The notes under the pieces were generated by a model, which did no database searches, was not told the DNA's origin, and saw nothing but the letters and a program-made list of their open reading frames with translations. Made by a program: the position numbers and the translations under genes. This document shows positions 21,680 to 34,993 of a DNA stretch of 64,000 nt, in pieces (the stretch's first letter is position 1; every line of letters starts with the position of its first letter). The DNA comes from Riptortus pedestris (taxonomy: Eukaryota; Arthropoda; Insecta; Hemiptera; Alydidae). The stretch lies in assembly GCA_019009955.1 (NCBI GenBank), contig CM032233.1, positions 13,435,001-13,499,000 on the forward strand. The letters are read 5' to 3'.

Positions 21680-24611
21680 GTAAGTTATTTATTTATTTAT
21701 TCTTTTATTATGACTCGTATTTGTTTTATTTACACACGACTTTCTCGTATTCAGCCCTTAAAATTGTACAGCTATTGGGTTTCGGGCTGGAGTTTTCTAC
21801 TCCTATACTCGTTCTTTACTGTTTTACTGCTTGCTTTTATTGATTTTGCTTGAGGTGAATCGCTTCAAAACGAGATTAATGTTTTGTTACATGTTCAAAT
21901 TTACAGTTAAGTGTCTTTTGTTGTCTCTAGACTAAATGGACCTGTTTCCTTATAAGCATTATTTTTAATCCTATTTTAAACCTCATTGTAATTCTTACTT
22001 CATGAATGTTCATTGTTTAACTATTCAGAACATAATTTATTGTAGATTTTGTTGTATAAATCTCATAAATATAAGCTTTGGTTAGTGTAGTTATAGCCTT
22101 CAATTTTGTGATATTCACTACTTTCTGCCTTTTTTTAATCTGCACAGTTATAGATACCTCTCTTAAAATCTAGTCATTCATATCTATCCTCAATATACAT
22201 TCTGTTTCAACTATTAACATTTTTAAATCTCATCTTATTGGCTTGGTATAAAAAAAACTTAACTGGCAATAAAATTATGTTTAGCCTTGTTGTGATTTCA
22301 TTGTCTCTAATATTTGAATCACATTTTATAATTTGCTGTCACAATATTCATTTATGAGAGAGTTTTAAAGGGCTGTAACTAGTCTTATTTGTAAAGATAA
22401 AACTAAGGTTATAACAGTGCTCTATTGTTTACAATCAACCTTTCTCTGGAATATATCCTTTGTGTTTCTACAAATAATTCATTTTGATTTACTGAATAAC
22501 TTTATATTAATGCCTTCCTTTCATTTAGGTTTACTGTAAAAATATCTTTGTAATTTGTTTCAATTTTCTATTTATATTATTCTTAAAATCACTATTTACT
22601 TATTAAAAAGGTTTCATCACGTTCTAATATGTTTGTTACAGTAATTTTCTTTCCATACATTCCTCATAATAATCACAAATAGCCATATTTGCTTTTTTTT
22701 CTCTTTATATTCTTATTTTGTTATGTCGAATTCGAATATATCAGTATGTGTGCTATGTGTGTTTGATTCCTCTTGTCGAATAGATTAAAATATTTCCCAT
22801 TTAAAGATAAGACATATGAGCCCATTGAGCGTGTGATTAAATGAATATATTGATCACTTAGCACTGTTTTGAATCGGTTTTAATTTGTGTACGTATTATT
22901 CAGCTTTTATTACAAACTATTTGTAATGATGGCTTTGATTAGAACAGTTTCCCTTAATCAGTATCTCAGATGATTTTTGACAGGTAAATGTTGTTTTTTT
23001 TTCTCCTCATAGGAACCCTATGAGGAGTTATTTATTTGAATATATGTTCCATTGCCACATGGCATATTACATGTATGATTATGTTTAAATACATTTTTAT
23101 TTTATAATAAATACACGTTAATCAACTATCTACTCAAATATAATTTAAAATATTAAAATAAGTAAGATAATTACAAATAAAATTAATAAATTAAATGAAT
23201 AAATAAATAAAATAAGAACAAAAAAAATCACAAATCAATTAAAGTTAAACTCAACCAATGTTTAATTTGCGAGTCTTTGTAAGGCAAATATATTGAAATA
23301 TAATTCCCATTCCTCACAATCAACTTTACATTCTAATATATTTTTGCTATATCCATATCTATACTTTTGATAAACTTTATAAGTTTTTTATTATACTTGT
23401 TAAATATAATTTGAGGTGGTTCTGGCCGATTACCTCCTTTTAAAATTATGAACATTATTAAATTTGATCTATTTTGATTAAATGTTGAACAGTCGTAAAG
23501 TATATGTAAAAACGTTTGTGTTGTCTGTAAGTCACAGGTACATTTGTCATTGTCTTGAATTTACAGATTCAATTACAGGTAAATGATTAGAAAGGAAAGC
23601 ATTAATTGAGGGCTTTAGTTTAGTTTATATTCACCGTTCATCCTCGTTTTAATGTTCATAAAAGAAAATGAGAATAGCTGTGAGATGTTTTTCTTAGTGA
23701 TGTTATTAATGAATCATGTATAATTAGATCAATCTTTAATTTGGCATTTTTAATTTATAGTAACTCTGACTAAGGGTTTATTGTTATATATATTATTGCA
23801 TTATGTTCACACTGTATATTATTTCCTTGGCTCATTTATTTAATTTAAGTTTAATATTCGTAAAGTTAAGCTAGGGCTAAGGTATAGATGGATATTTAAT
23901 AGTCTGTCTCTATTTGTTTTGATAGAGTTTCGTTTTATACTTAAGTCTTGTCTATATTTTGATAGCAATTAAACTTTGAAATACCGATTGGCCTTGGACC
24001 CACAACTGCTTGTTTTCAATGTAGCTTCTTTATTATAGACTATAAAGGACAACAAAATATTACTCAATAAAACATCTTATTATTAATAAATAAAGAATGC
24101 AGAATTTTAAAAAGCATTTTTTTAAGGCAAAAAAAATCTTTATTGTTTTAAAGCAAACATTTCCACCTCCTCGGCATTTACTAAGTTTGAAATTACTCCC
24201 TTAAGTCAATATAAAACTAAGAACTTAGGAGGAGAATAAAAACTTATGATCTTTAAGCCTTAACCAATTGGTAATTTGTCTAAAACCTGGTTTTGGATTG
24301 GTTACTGTTGCTGCTAATCATTAGTTTTTATTCTTCTCCTGGGTTTTAAGTTATACATTGATGTAGGAGAATAATCATAAACTTAGTACATGCCGAGGAG
24401 AGCAAACTTTTTTTTATAAAGATTGTTGGTAAGTTCTAATCCAGTTTGAGTTCATTCTAAATTTTATTTTTATTAATTCAAACACAAAAGAAAAATATTA
24501 GCTAGTTAACACTTAACTAACCAGTTGTATAGTTTTTTTTTTTTTTTTAAGTATTTTGTTTATGAATTGATATGTATGAAGAATCTGATTTTTATTCCAA
24601 TAAACTGAATG

Positions 24612-24685
<74 letters not shown>

Positions 24686-27600
24686 GTATTTGTTCCTTAG
24701 CAATTAAATAAATTAGGCAGCCAATACATAAGTGTTTGATAAATTTAGCTTTAAAAAAAAATGTTTTAAGCCTTTTTAATTAAAAAAACAAAATCGATAG
24801 AACTTTATTCATATTACTCTTCTATGATAAATTAGTTTTAAAACATATTATTCATCCCTGGCACATTTCTTACTGCAAAAAAGTACAGTTCTAAATAAAA
24901 ATAGTTAGAAATTGGGCAACATTTTGAAAATTATATTATTTTTAAGCTTGAGTATTTGACAAATTTTCCCAAAAAAACTTGACCCCTACGGATGTTCTTT
25001 AATCCACAAAAATTTGGTTTTATCAATGAAATGGTTTCGCAAAAAAATATATTTGTCAGAAATACATACTTAGGTAAGGTGGGGTAAGTGTACAGATAAA
25101 TGCTATAAGTTCAACTTCAATTGGGCATACAACCTTTTTTTATGCAGCTATTTAATTCTTTTTTCAGAATTGTGGTAATGAAACTACCCTTTCAACACTT
25201 CAATTCAATAGCTGATTTTGCTAAGTATTTAATTTAAATATATAAAAGTTCTTTAAAAATATCTAAATGTGGTTTCAACCCGCTAAGTATTGTACAACCA
25301 AGCCTCTGAAAATGCTCATTTTGGTTGGCTGCAATATTGAGGCAAGTGTAATATTCTAAGGTTTATTTTTATGGCTGAAGTTTCAAAGTTGGATCACAAC
25401 TTTTTGAGTTATGACTTACGTTTCTACCTTGATAAGTCACAACCCTTGTGTACCTCAAGAAGATAAGTATCTTCAAAATAGATTAATTGCATTTACAAAT
25501 TTATTTTACAGATGAATCATTGAGAACAGTCTTGATTTATCTGAATGAAAGGTAAAGGTGTACATTTTTACATAATGGGACTTACTATAAAGAGAGAAAT
25601 TACCAGAGGTAGCAAATCTTGATATATTCAAAACTTCAATGTTAACCAACTAGCCGAGTACTTTAAGTATATAACAGTACCGACCATACATATAACAAGT
25701 TCATGTAAATATCATGAAATGCCCATTACTGTACATTATAATTAAAGGATTCCTATACTTTAAGAATTGAAAGTCACCTACTCCTACTCTGGCGTCACAA
25801 AGAATATTTATATCACTATTTTCTACATAGTAAATTTTGTCTCTAGAGGGAGTCTTGATTGTGGTTTGGCGATTATAACTAAAAGCTTCTCCAAATACGA
25901 GCACCTTCGCCACATAATATCTTATTTGGGGTTTGACAGCATACTTGACTACTTCCCAGTCATCTACAATTAATCTTTCTACAGCTTGGTTCATCTTCTT
26001 TTTCCACAGTTTCCTCTTCTTCCTCTTGTGCCTTTCCTTCAGAAGATAATTGCTGCAGTTCTCTGTTGTTGTACTCATTCCATTTGATTCCAATAATCTT
26101 TCTATAATTTATCTCTTTTTAGAATTTCTTCTGTGAGAACCAGCAATCTCCTTACTGTCTCAACTTTTGCTAATTTTGAACATTTCTGTATGGTTTCAAT
26201 TGCTTCTTTTTCCTTTTGTTGGCCTATAAGGTTTTTATACATTTCAGCTGATTAAGATCATTACCTCTGATCCTTTTGGGTTTCTCTCCTCTTCTTTTCT
26301 TTATTAGGCATCTCATGGCTGTAAATTGTTCTAAAAGTACATCCTGAAATGTTTTTCTTTGTTCTGGGCTGAAAACCCCAAATAACTCCATCAGCTCACA
26401 GCTCCAAATACCATGATAGTATAATAAACATGATATTAGCTCATGTTTGTGCCGTATATTATTTTACTGGCTCATATAAGCTTTCATTATTGATCAGTCC
26501 TGGGTAGTCTCTATCATTTATTATTTGTATGTGTATTTTATTCTTCCAACACCCCATAAGTAGATTTCCGTATTTTTTGGAATTGTTTTCCTTTTTTGTG
26601 CAACACAAGAGGAGGAGGTTTTTGTGTATTAGCCCTGGTTTGCTCGTGAGTATAAAACTGTATAATTGTTCTTGGGTGATTCTTTTGTTAAAAAAAAAAA
26701 AAAAATCATGGCTCTTGCAAGCTGAATCAGCCCATAAAAAAAAATATCTTCAGTTCTAATACTACTCTACTCTGTAACTAAGAGGAAAATGCTAAAGAAT
26801 GTAATTTCTCCAAATTAACTAATTGAAGATTTCTTTATTTTTTCAGAGATGGCGGAAAAGATGGTTTGTGTTAAGACATTCAGGAGAGCTGCCAGGGCAG
26901 TATTATCTCTATTATTATACCGACAGGAATTGTCGAACCCTTAAAGGACAGATAGATTTAGATCAATGTGATCAGGTGAATATAAAATTATTATAATAGG
27001 TTGTAATTATAAATAATAAATAGTATTGAGTTGGTCACCACTTTATATATAGTTGGAACAAAGTTCTATTCACAATGACATTTGTTTTAAGAGTTTCATT
27101 AGCCAATGTATAATTTTATAATAGTGTCATTCCATGTCTGAGCAATCTCCAATTATGATTAAATATTGTATGATGTATACATATGGCAGGGTAAGTAATT
27201 CTCAAACATGAAAAAACACTTATTTGCAAATGGCTGTAACTTTTTTTTTTTAAATTGTAGTAGAATGAAAATTCAAACTCTGTTGAAAAGCTTAGAGATC
27301 AAGCCTGTTAGTAATGCCATTCCATGAATTTCTTAAAACAGAGTCAAGGTCAGTCTCTAATTTTTGACCTGGAATATGTCAAAACACACCCTCTCAGAAA
27401 ATTATGAAAATAATATATTTTATTGTCACAACTTTATTCTACCTATGTGTCAAATATTAGGCTGGCACTACACTCGCAAGGTAGTGGAGGATTTACATGA
27501 GTGTACTCTCCTCTCCATGTGCTTTTGCTCACTCATAATAATATTGCTCGTTACAAAAAATCCAACAGCATTTGAGAGAACAGGTAAAAAACCTTCCAAA

Positions 27601-30600
27601 AATGCTACTGCTAAATAATGAAACTTTAGATTTTCAACTGTTTAAAAAATGAAAATAGGCAAAAAATGTTGTCCCCCTACAGCCTGCTGATTTAGTTCCA
27701 GTAACTGCATCTAAAAAAACAAATACAATGGGGTTAGAAAGGATATTGATTTAGCTTTAAAATGAGTCTAACTTTTTTTTTTTTAATCAGAGTTACAGTA
27801 TTTTTCTTTATAAGAAACACTTCAAATGCAAATATTGTAATTAAGAGTTAAGAAAGAGAGAGAGAGTGGCTCAAAGAATAGAAGTATTTTCATGTATATC
27901 ATTTTGCCCTATTGAAGGTTAAGAAAAGAAGAGGGAGCTCTCATAAGTTTTCTGAGACATCATATTTTCGAGCTACTCAAGGTCAAAAGTTATAGAGAAT
28001 GGTCATTTGACGCTGTCCTTTGTCATAAAAAGTCTATGCACAGTATCACTAAAAAGCTGTATTATTTAGTTTATCGACAGTGTTTTAGTTTTATTCTAAT
28101 ACAGTTAGATAAAAAGTTATAATAATTTGCAAGTATGTGTTTTTCATTTAGTTGTGAATACTTTTTGTTTCTTTACTTATCTGTATCTTAAACAATGTCC
28201 TAGATAAAAATCTCATAGACTTACTCAAAAAACTCAATGATGATGAGTCAAAAAGACTCATAGAATTACTTCCCATGTCATGTGTATGTGCTCTTTATAC
28301 CAAATTTCGTCCAAATTGGAACTGGTGGTATACATTTTTTTTAAAATTAATCTGACATGGAATGACTCAAAAATTTGTGGGCACCGTGGTTAAATAAAAC
28401 TTTTCAGCCTTCAAATGTCTTCCAATCATATTTTGTAGCCAGTATGCTATCTCTTCAGGGGCTCAAATTCTCACACTAGAAAAGTGCTCCTTGATCTTAT
28501 AGCTATTGTAGAGAGGTTCTTCCCATCGGCTGGACTATGTGACTGCTCAATGGTCTCTTCCATATTTTAAGATCGATGAGCACTTCTCAAGTGGGAGATT
28601 TAGCCCCTAAAAACGTGGCGTACTGGCCACAAGACAAGGAAAGATAAAATAAAGAGATTGAATGTTTAGGAGTGTTTCACTTACCCTGCCAATAAACTAA
28701 GAAGATATTATCAAATAGTAAGGTGAATATAAGTTGTAAAAGTACAATATTTAAACAATTATTCACACACTTGGAATAAATTAATTTATAAATGATGGTT
28801 TAATTGTCACATACTTATCAATGTTAAATGGCATGTCTACAGCACATCTTAGAGAAAGAAGGTTCTTTTCTTAACCTTTAACAGGGCAAAATTATATGAG
28901 AAAACACTTCTATTCTTTGAGCCGGCGGCTCAGGTTAGCCATACGAGTTAAAGCGTTGACTTTAATCTCACATTATAAACCTAGAGTGGTGAGTTTGATT
29001 CCCGCCTGGGCAAAGGAATTTATTTAGTGATGGAATTCACTAAATAAAATCCTTAGTCCCACCCTGGCTAGAAAAGGATGGTAACGTTGTAGATAACCCG
29101 TCCCAACTAGCCTTAGTTGCAAAAAGAGAATATTAATAATTTTATTCTTTGAGCCACTTCTTTAGAGTGAATATCTATATCTTTCATTTATTAAGGAATT
29201 GAATTGTTTCAGGTTGATGCTGGGCTGGAGTTTGAAAGTAGTAAGCATAAATACCAGCATATGTTTGATGTACGTACCCCTAAACGAACATATTATTTAG
29301 CAGCTGAAACAGAGGCTGATATGAACAAGTGGGTGGACTGTGTTTGTCATGTTTGTGGCCTAAAAGCATTTGCTCAAGATGAACCAACTAGTACGTATAA
29401 ATAACATTTTAAGTCATTTTTCTCATTTTAGCAAATTTCCCTGTCAATCAGCTATTGAGGTTATACTCATAACACATTTTTTGTAAAAATAAATATTCAA
29501 ATCTCTATCAAGGAGCAAGTTTTGTTTCATGGCCATACTTGATATTTAAATGTTTCATGTAAAACTAAATATCAAGTTCATTAATGGCTGAAATCTGACT
29601 AGTTGGAGTGTAGGGTGAGATGAGGGGTTAAATAAAGAAATTGAAATGTCTCTATTATTATGAGTCAGATCATAAAATATATAGAATCAATCTTGTTACA
29701 AATTTAATTTTCAACAATTATAGTTCTATACATGTTTTTCTCTAACTATATGAATGGAGTTATATTTGTTTTTCAGTTTTTAATGTTACATAAACCCTCA
29801 CTGTTATTCATCTCACGTTTAGCAATAAGCCAATATATCATATCCTCTATTATTCCAAGCTTAAATACAACTTATTGTTTTCATTGGATTTTTACTATGA
29901 CATACATGAGCGAAATTACAATGTGACATCATTAATGAATATTTTTGCTCTTGAGACCTGATTTTTTATTTATCAATACCATACTCAGTAATTAACCATT
30001 CCAAATAAAACTAAAGATTAAGTTCATTAATGACCAAAATTGGAAACAATTTTCATTCTAACCCACCAACAACTGGTAACACCGTTAGAAATACTGCCTT
30101 CTTATTTTTACAAGTAAATTTGTACATAATAAAATGTAATTAAATTGGCATTACAAAAATATAGCTAACTTTATTTTCACTGTTTGCGATAATCTAAATC
30201 TTATTTCTTTTACAAACAGTACCATCCCTCTTTTGACAGCATCTACTGCTCATCTTGGTTTTGCAGAATTGTATAGCATCATAGATACAATGGCTTTTCT
30301 TATAATTGGGGGCCTAAAACATTTTTGGTTTACATTTTTTTTTTTAATTTATGATGACAAATCACATCAAGGTGTGGGGCACTGTTTATGAGGACGCTAT
30401 TTTTAAAAATAGAACAGAAGATCCCCTAGTGCAAAATATTTTCTAATTAAATATAACCAGTATGGAAACCCTTACTATGACCTTTTGTTATTGTTGATTT
30501 ATATCCTATAGTTTTATCCCCAAAATATAATCCTTTACAATAAACCAGAGATTCCCAAACTATTTTGGGCAAAAGATTCCTTTTCCAAAATGAACTGATA

Positions 30601-33600
30601 CTTAGACCCACATAGCCAAATTACTTTAAAAATCTTATCTCTAGTTGTTTTCCTATTGGTACAAAACAGTTCCCAATTTAAAAACTTTTTGGTTTGTTAA
30701 GTGAGTAAACTTGACATAATTTTCTCATCAAAATTTTACAAAATAATTAGATATACAATTTAGTAAATATCAAGGCTAATTGTAATTAATAATTGTTAAT
30801 ACAAATTATGTAAAATACTTGGTAGTTAATTTTTCTTTAAAAACATTAAAATCGCAAATTAACCCTCCTCCCCTACCCTTGTATTCTATGACACATATAC
30901 TACCCCTGGGTCGTGTACGACCCATGGACCTGAAATTCATCTTGTCATATAAAAATAAATCATTTAGGATTTAAAATGAAAAGTACAAAACTTATGAAGT
31001 ATAGAAACATCATTTTTAATCTTGAAAAGGCAAACAAAGGTAAAAAATAAATAACAAATTGTAAAAACAAAATTAATGAACAGGTAAATAATACATAACA
31101 AGAAATATTACATTACACTATGTTACAAGGCAATTTAATCCTTCATATTTTAAATATTATATTGGTGATTTTGAAATATTCAATCCCGCTTCGGTCAAAC
31201 AAGATGGACAAATACTCATTTTGTGTTCACCACAAATAGATTTTTGGCAAAGCTGACAGCTGGAATTGCTTATTCGATCCTTGTTCCAGGGACAGAAACT
31301 CCACCTAGCTCGTTTTGAAGTTTCTGAAGATTTTGTAGGCCCTGGTTCTACCATTTCCTTTTTTAAAAAATTGGTTATTGCCAATTTTAGACCTCCTGGA
31401 ATGGGCTTGGACATCCGTTGTTCTAGGTGTGGAGTGACGAGAGCGATGGCTAGCGTTTTCAGAAATTGCGACCGATATTTGTTAGTATTTGGTAACTGGT
31501 TCAATAAGGCTCAGAACATATTGAGATGGTAGTAATAAATCTCTTTAGCTTCCCCTATTGGGCCTGGCAAATGAGTAATTATGTTTTTTTGGGAGTTCTG
31601 GAGTACTTAGTGCTTATAGGTTTGTTAGCCCAAATAGTTTCCTGATCCTTCCCGAGTACAAAATTTACTTCATCATTTTCTTCTCCAGAGGAAAAAGGTA
31701 AAACATCATCTCCCTGGTCGGGAGTATATTCTTCATCATCATCATTGGCGATAATTTCGTCGCCAGGTTCACTAGACTCGCCGCTTGGGTCTAAACCGTC
31801 TTCTTCCTCCATCTGCCGGGACAATTCCTCTCGAATTTCATCATCAGTTATTAAAAGGCGTCGTTCGGCCATCTTTACTGCAGAAGAAAACAAAATAATT
31901 AGACCAGACAGAAGAAAACAGTTTAGAATATTCATGACACATAAGCTACCCCTGGGTCGTATGCGACCCACACTTGCAGTTTGTTTGTTTTGTCAAAATG
32001 TTTGTAACCAGACTGCCTTTATCGACTAGGTACGATGATGGAAAAGCAATAAGGTACTTTTAAGGTATAGACAATTTTTATTAGATACCAATCAGCATAA
32101 AAAACGAAATCAAAGATAACTGAATAATAATTATAGGTAACGACTTTTCTAAAGTAATTTTAAAAAATACATAGAAAAGTATAAAACTATTTTTGGTACT
32201 TACTCTGTTAGTATGTATGATGTATGTGCTATGTAAAATGTATGATTATGCTATTAACACGCGTAGGTAGCTAAGCTTGCTATTTTGTAATTATTTTTTT
32301 TCAGTCACTTTATTTAAATATGTAATCACTTTGCAATATCTTGAAATAAATTAGTAGATTAGTAGTAGCATATTATCACTCAAACTCCAACGAATTTCAA
32401 AACTTAAAGGAACTTTCAACCTAAGTGCAAGCATTTTATGTATTAAAATACCAGGAACATGTTTAAACTTGAAATTGATCATGATTTTGTTTGTGTTAAA
32501 TCGTGTATATGCGTCAAATACAGAGCAAGTGAAAACGTGCCTGAAAAACTTGTATACTCAAACTCATTATCTTTCATGAACTTGTTCATGCTTCTTGAGT
32601 TGTTGAGTTTTTTTAAAAATACAACAATGGCACTTCCTACAAAAATATTAGTCATTCTTATAACAAGTTGGTATACGCAACACAACTTTTACAGTATCAT
32701 TAAAGTTTCAAATAAGAACTTGTGCTTTTTTATTAAGGGCCCATTTTTAGACCACTCAAAATCAGTTTTTGTTTATTTCAATCCCTGGAAAACCGATTTT
32801 GACCACTTTGGGAATCCCAGTAATAAACTTATTGAAATTCTTCTACCCTTAACAGTAATGGTTTGACAAAATAATTGAATTATATTAAAATATAATAAAA
32901 TTAAAAATAATTTTAACCAAACACCGGACTTGTGACATTTTTGTTTGTAAATGGTGCCCAGAGTTGTCTTCTGAAACTTTAGTAGTCTTATGCTTAACCT
33001 ATTTTGTTTTTTGACAGATAATTTATATTTATTTGTGCATGGATTACTTGTTTTGTAACTAATTCACATAAAGAGCATAATAATTTACTATTTTTCAAAA
33101 AAGTTGTTTTATTTTTCTTATGTTTAACTTTTTTCTTCTTTTTTTTCAGCTTTCCCATATAACCCTGAAGAGAATAACACATTGGCAGAAGTTCCTTCTC
33201 AGTCCGTCGATTCACCACCAGTATCACCTTCTAGTACAGCGTCTGGGCCTTACATTCCCATTAGTGAATGTATCACTGGAAAACCTATTAATTCTTCCGG
33301 TATACTCTCTGATGACTTCTATGATTCTCCAAGGCGACTTAAACCTCCAAGTGATTTGGAATTAAGAGCTTCTGAATCAGCAACACCCCCTTTACAAAGC
33401 CCTGGCACTGATGTCGAAAGTGTATTTACTGATGAAGAGTGGTCAAACAACAGGCCTTCAGTTAACTGGGAGACATTCCCTCATCCCTCAGATAGCTCGT
33501 TAGAAGACTCCACTAAGCCATGCTTCAACACTGGTATAAGGAAATATAAGAAACCAATAGCTCCACCCCGGCCGCCAAAACCTCAGCATCTATTAGTGCA

Positions 33601-34938
33601 AGATACTTCAAATAGTCATACTTATTTAAACATTGAAGATGCAAGCCCAAAAGAAATTCAAAGGACTGAGCATGTTGTCAATGATATGTATGATTTCCCA
33701 AGATCACATCATTTAAATGGGGAGATTGATTTGGATCCTGTACCCGCCCCACGAAGGCATTGTTATACTAATGCTGCACCTTCTGATTGTTTTTTCCGTT
33801 ATGATTTTGCTGTTTCTCTTTCTGGCGATGACCCAAACTCTCCTCATTCTGATGCATCTAGTGCACATTATTCGAACGTTTCCAGCCCTATCTATTCTGG
33901 CAACCCTCCGATCGTAAATAGAGACCTTAAACCTGGCAGAAAGCCATCAGATTCGGTCTCTAATGAGCCATCACCTCATCAGCCTAATGTTGACTTAAAT
34001 CAACTTAGAAATTTAAAACCAGCACAATCATCTAGAATAAAAGATGAAAGTAAGTATGTTTAAGTTATAATTCATTTTTATTTGAGTGCAGGGTTCTCAT
34101 ATTAAGACTTTCCAATGATTATATTAATCCTTTCTACACAAATTTCAAAAATGTATTATTATTTAGCTTAATTTAGTGGTTTCTACTTTCCATTGCCTCT
34201 ATTCCTTACGGATCTGCTGAATAAATAGGAGCCCACCTGTCCTTAGACTTCAAAAAATTTAAAACCAGTTTCTAAGTTACATGCTTCAGGTACAAGAACA
34301 AAATAGTTAAATCATGATGCGATAACATGATCTTGAATCCATATTCATTCTGATGATTTTGAAAGTTAAATTACTTAAACATACCTGTGGGCTATGAGCT
34401 CATTAATAAAGCTTTACAGGTCTCACATCTCCTCCAATGCCTCTTCAGTAGCTTATGTCTAAATATAGAAATAATTAGTTTTATATTAGTTTATAGTGCG
34501 ACCAAACTATGACTGTTCGACCACCCTGGTAGAAGGCATTCGATGTCATTTAAAACATCCTCAAGAGGAACTGGAAGAAGTGTGAAAAATGTAGAGCTTT
34601 ATTACGATAAACAGATTGATCATGAATGTGTTTAAATATAGTATATCCTTAGAAAATATAGCCATCTGTGGTATTTGGACACCAAACTCCATATGTCATT
34701 TTTAAAAATTCCCCTCTCGGCCTCTTTCCTTCTTCTTCTCCTCAAAGCATCATTATAATTTGCAAATTTACTCCAAGCAGGCCAATAATAATTAAACTAA
34801 ACAATAATTTGAATATTTAGCTGTCAAAAATCCCATAAAAAGATCTTCTGTGGGGCCTAAAGGTGACCTAACCTAACCTAAAAAGTCTTTTTTATTGAAT
34901 TTATAACATTTTATTAGACAAATTAAGAACTGCTAATG

Positions 34939-34993
<55 letters not shown>

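Larger units (their letters stand above)
21680..26846 (+). other. dos copy A intron 1
   Basis: 5.2 kb, AT-rich. It contains a foldback element (24135-24424), a (TA)n tract (24615-24682) and a minus-strand TE-like ORF relic (25701-26420). The stretch 21860-24130 shows no recognisable element apart from a short TTTCCCTTAA terminus near 22955. Confidence 0.8.
26976..29212 (+). other. dos copy A intron 2
   Basis: 2.2 kb. Its second half (27868-29155) is an inverted-repeat element that contains another foldback and is split by a SINE. The first 890 bp hold nothing recognisable beyond T-runs. Confidence 0.8.
30890..31970 (-). mobile_element. Internally deleted piggyBac-type transposon
   Basis: Both ends carry a near-identical motif: GACACATATACTACCCCTGG then GTCGTGTACGACCCA on the left (30889 on), and GACACATAAGCTACCCCTGG then GTCGTATGCGACCCA on the right (31935 on). 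The GGGTCG..CGACCC core is palindromic. Between them, on the minus strand, are the acidic N-terminus and the cysteine-rich C-terminus of a piggyBac transposase, with the catalytic DDD middle missing. TTAA occurs at 30859-30862, but the exact ends are not resolved. Confidence 0.72.
29391..33149 (+). other. dos copy A intron 3
   Basis: 3.8 kb. It includes an old degraded copy of the TTAA-ended MITE family (29436-29930), a gutted piggyBac (30890-31970) and AT-rich DNA in which a 135-codon frame (32459-32866) has no recognisable features. Confidence 0.75.

Noticed and set aside
32459..32866. 135-codon open frame in intron 3 of copy A
   Set aside because: Low complexity, no domain, no splice context; also partly open on the other strand.
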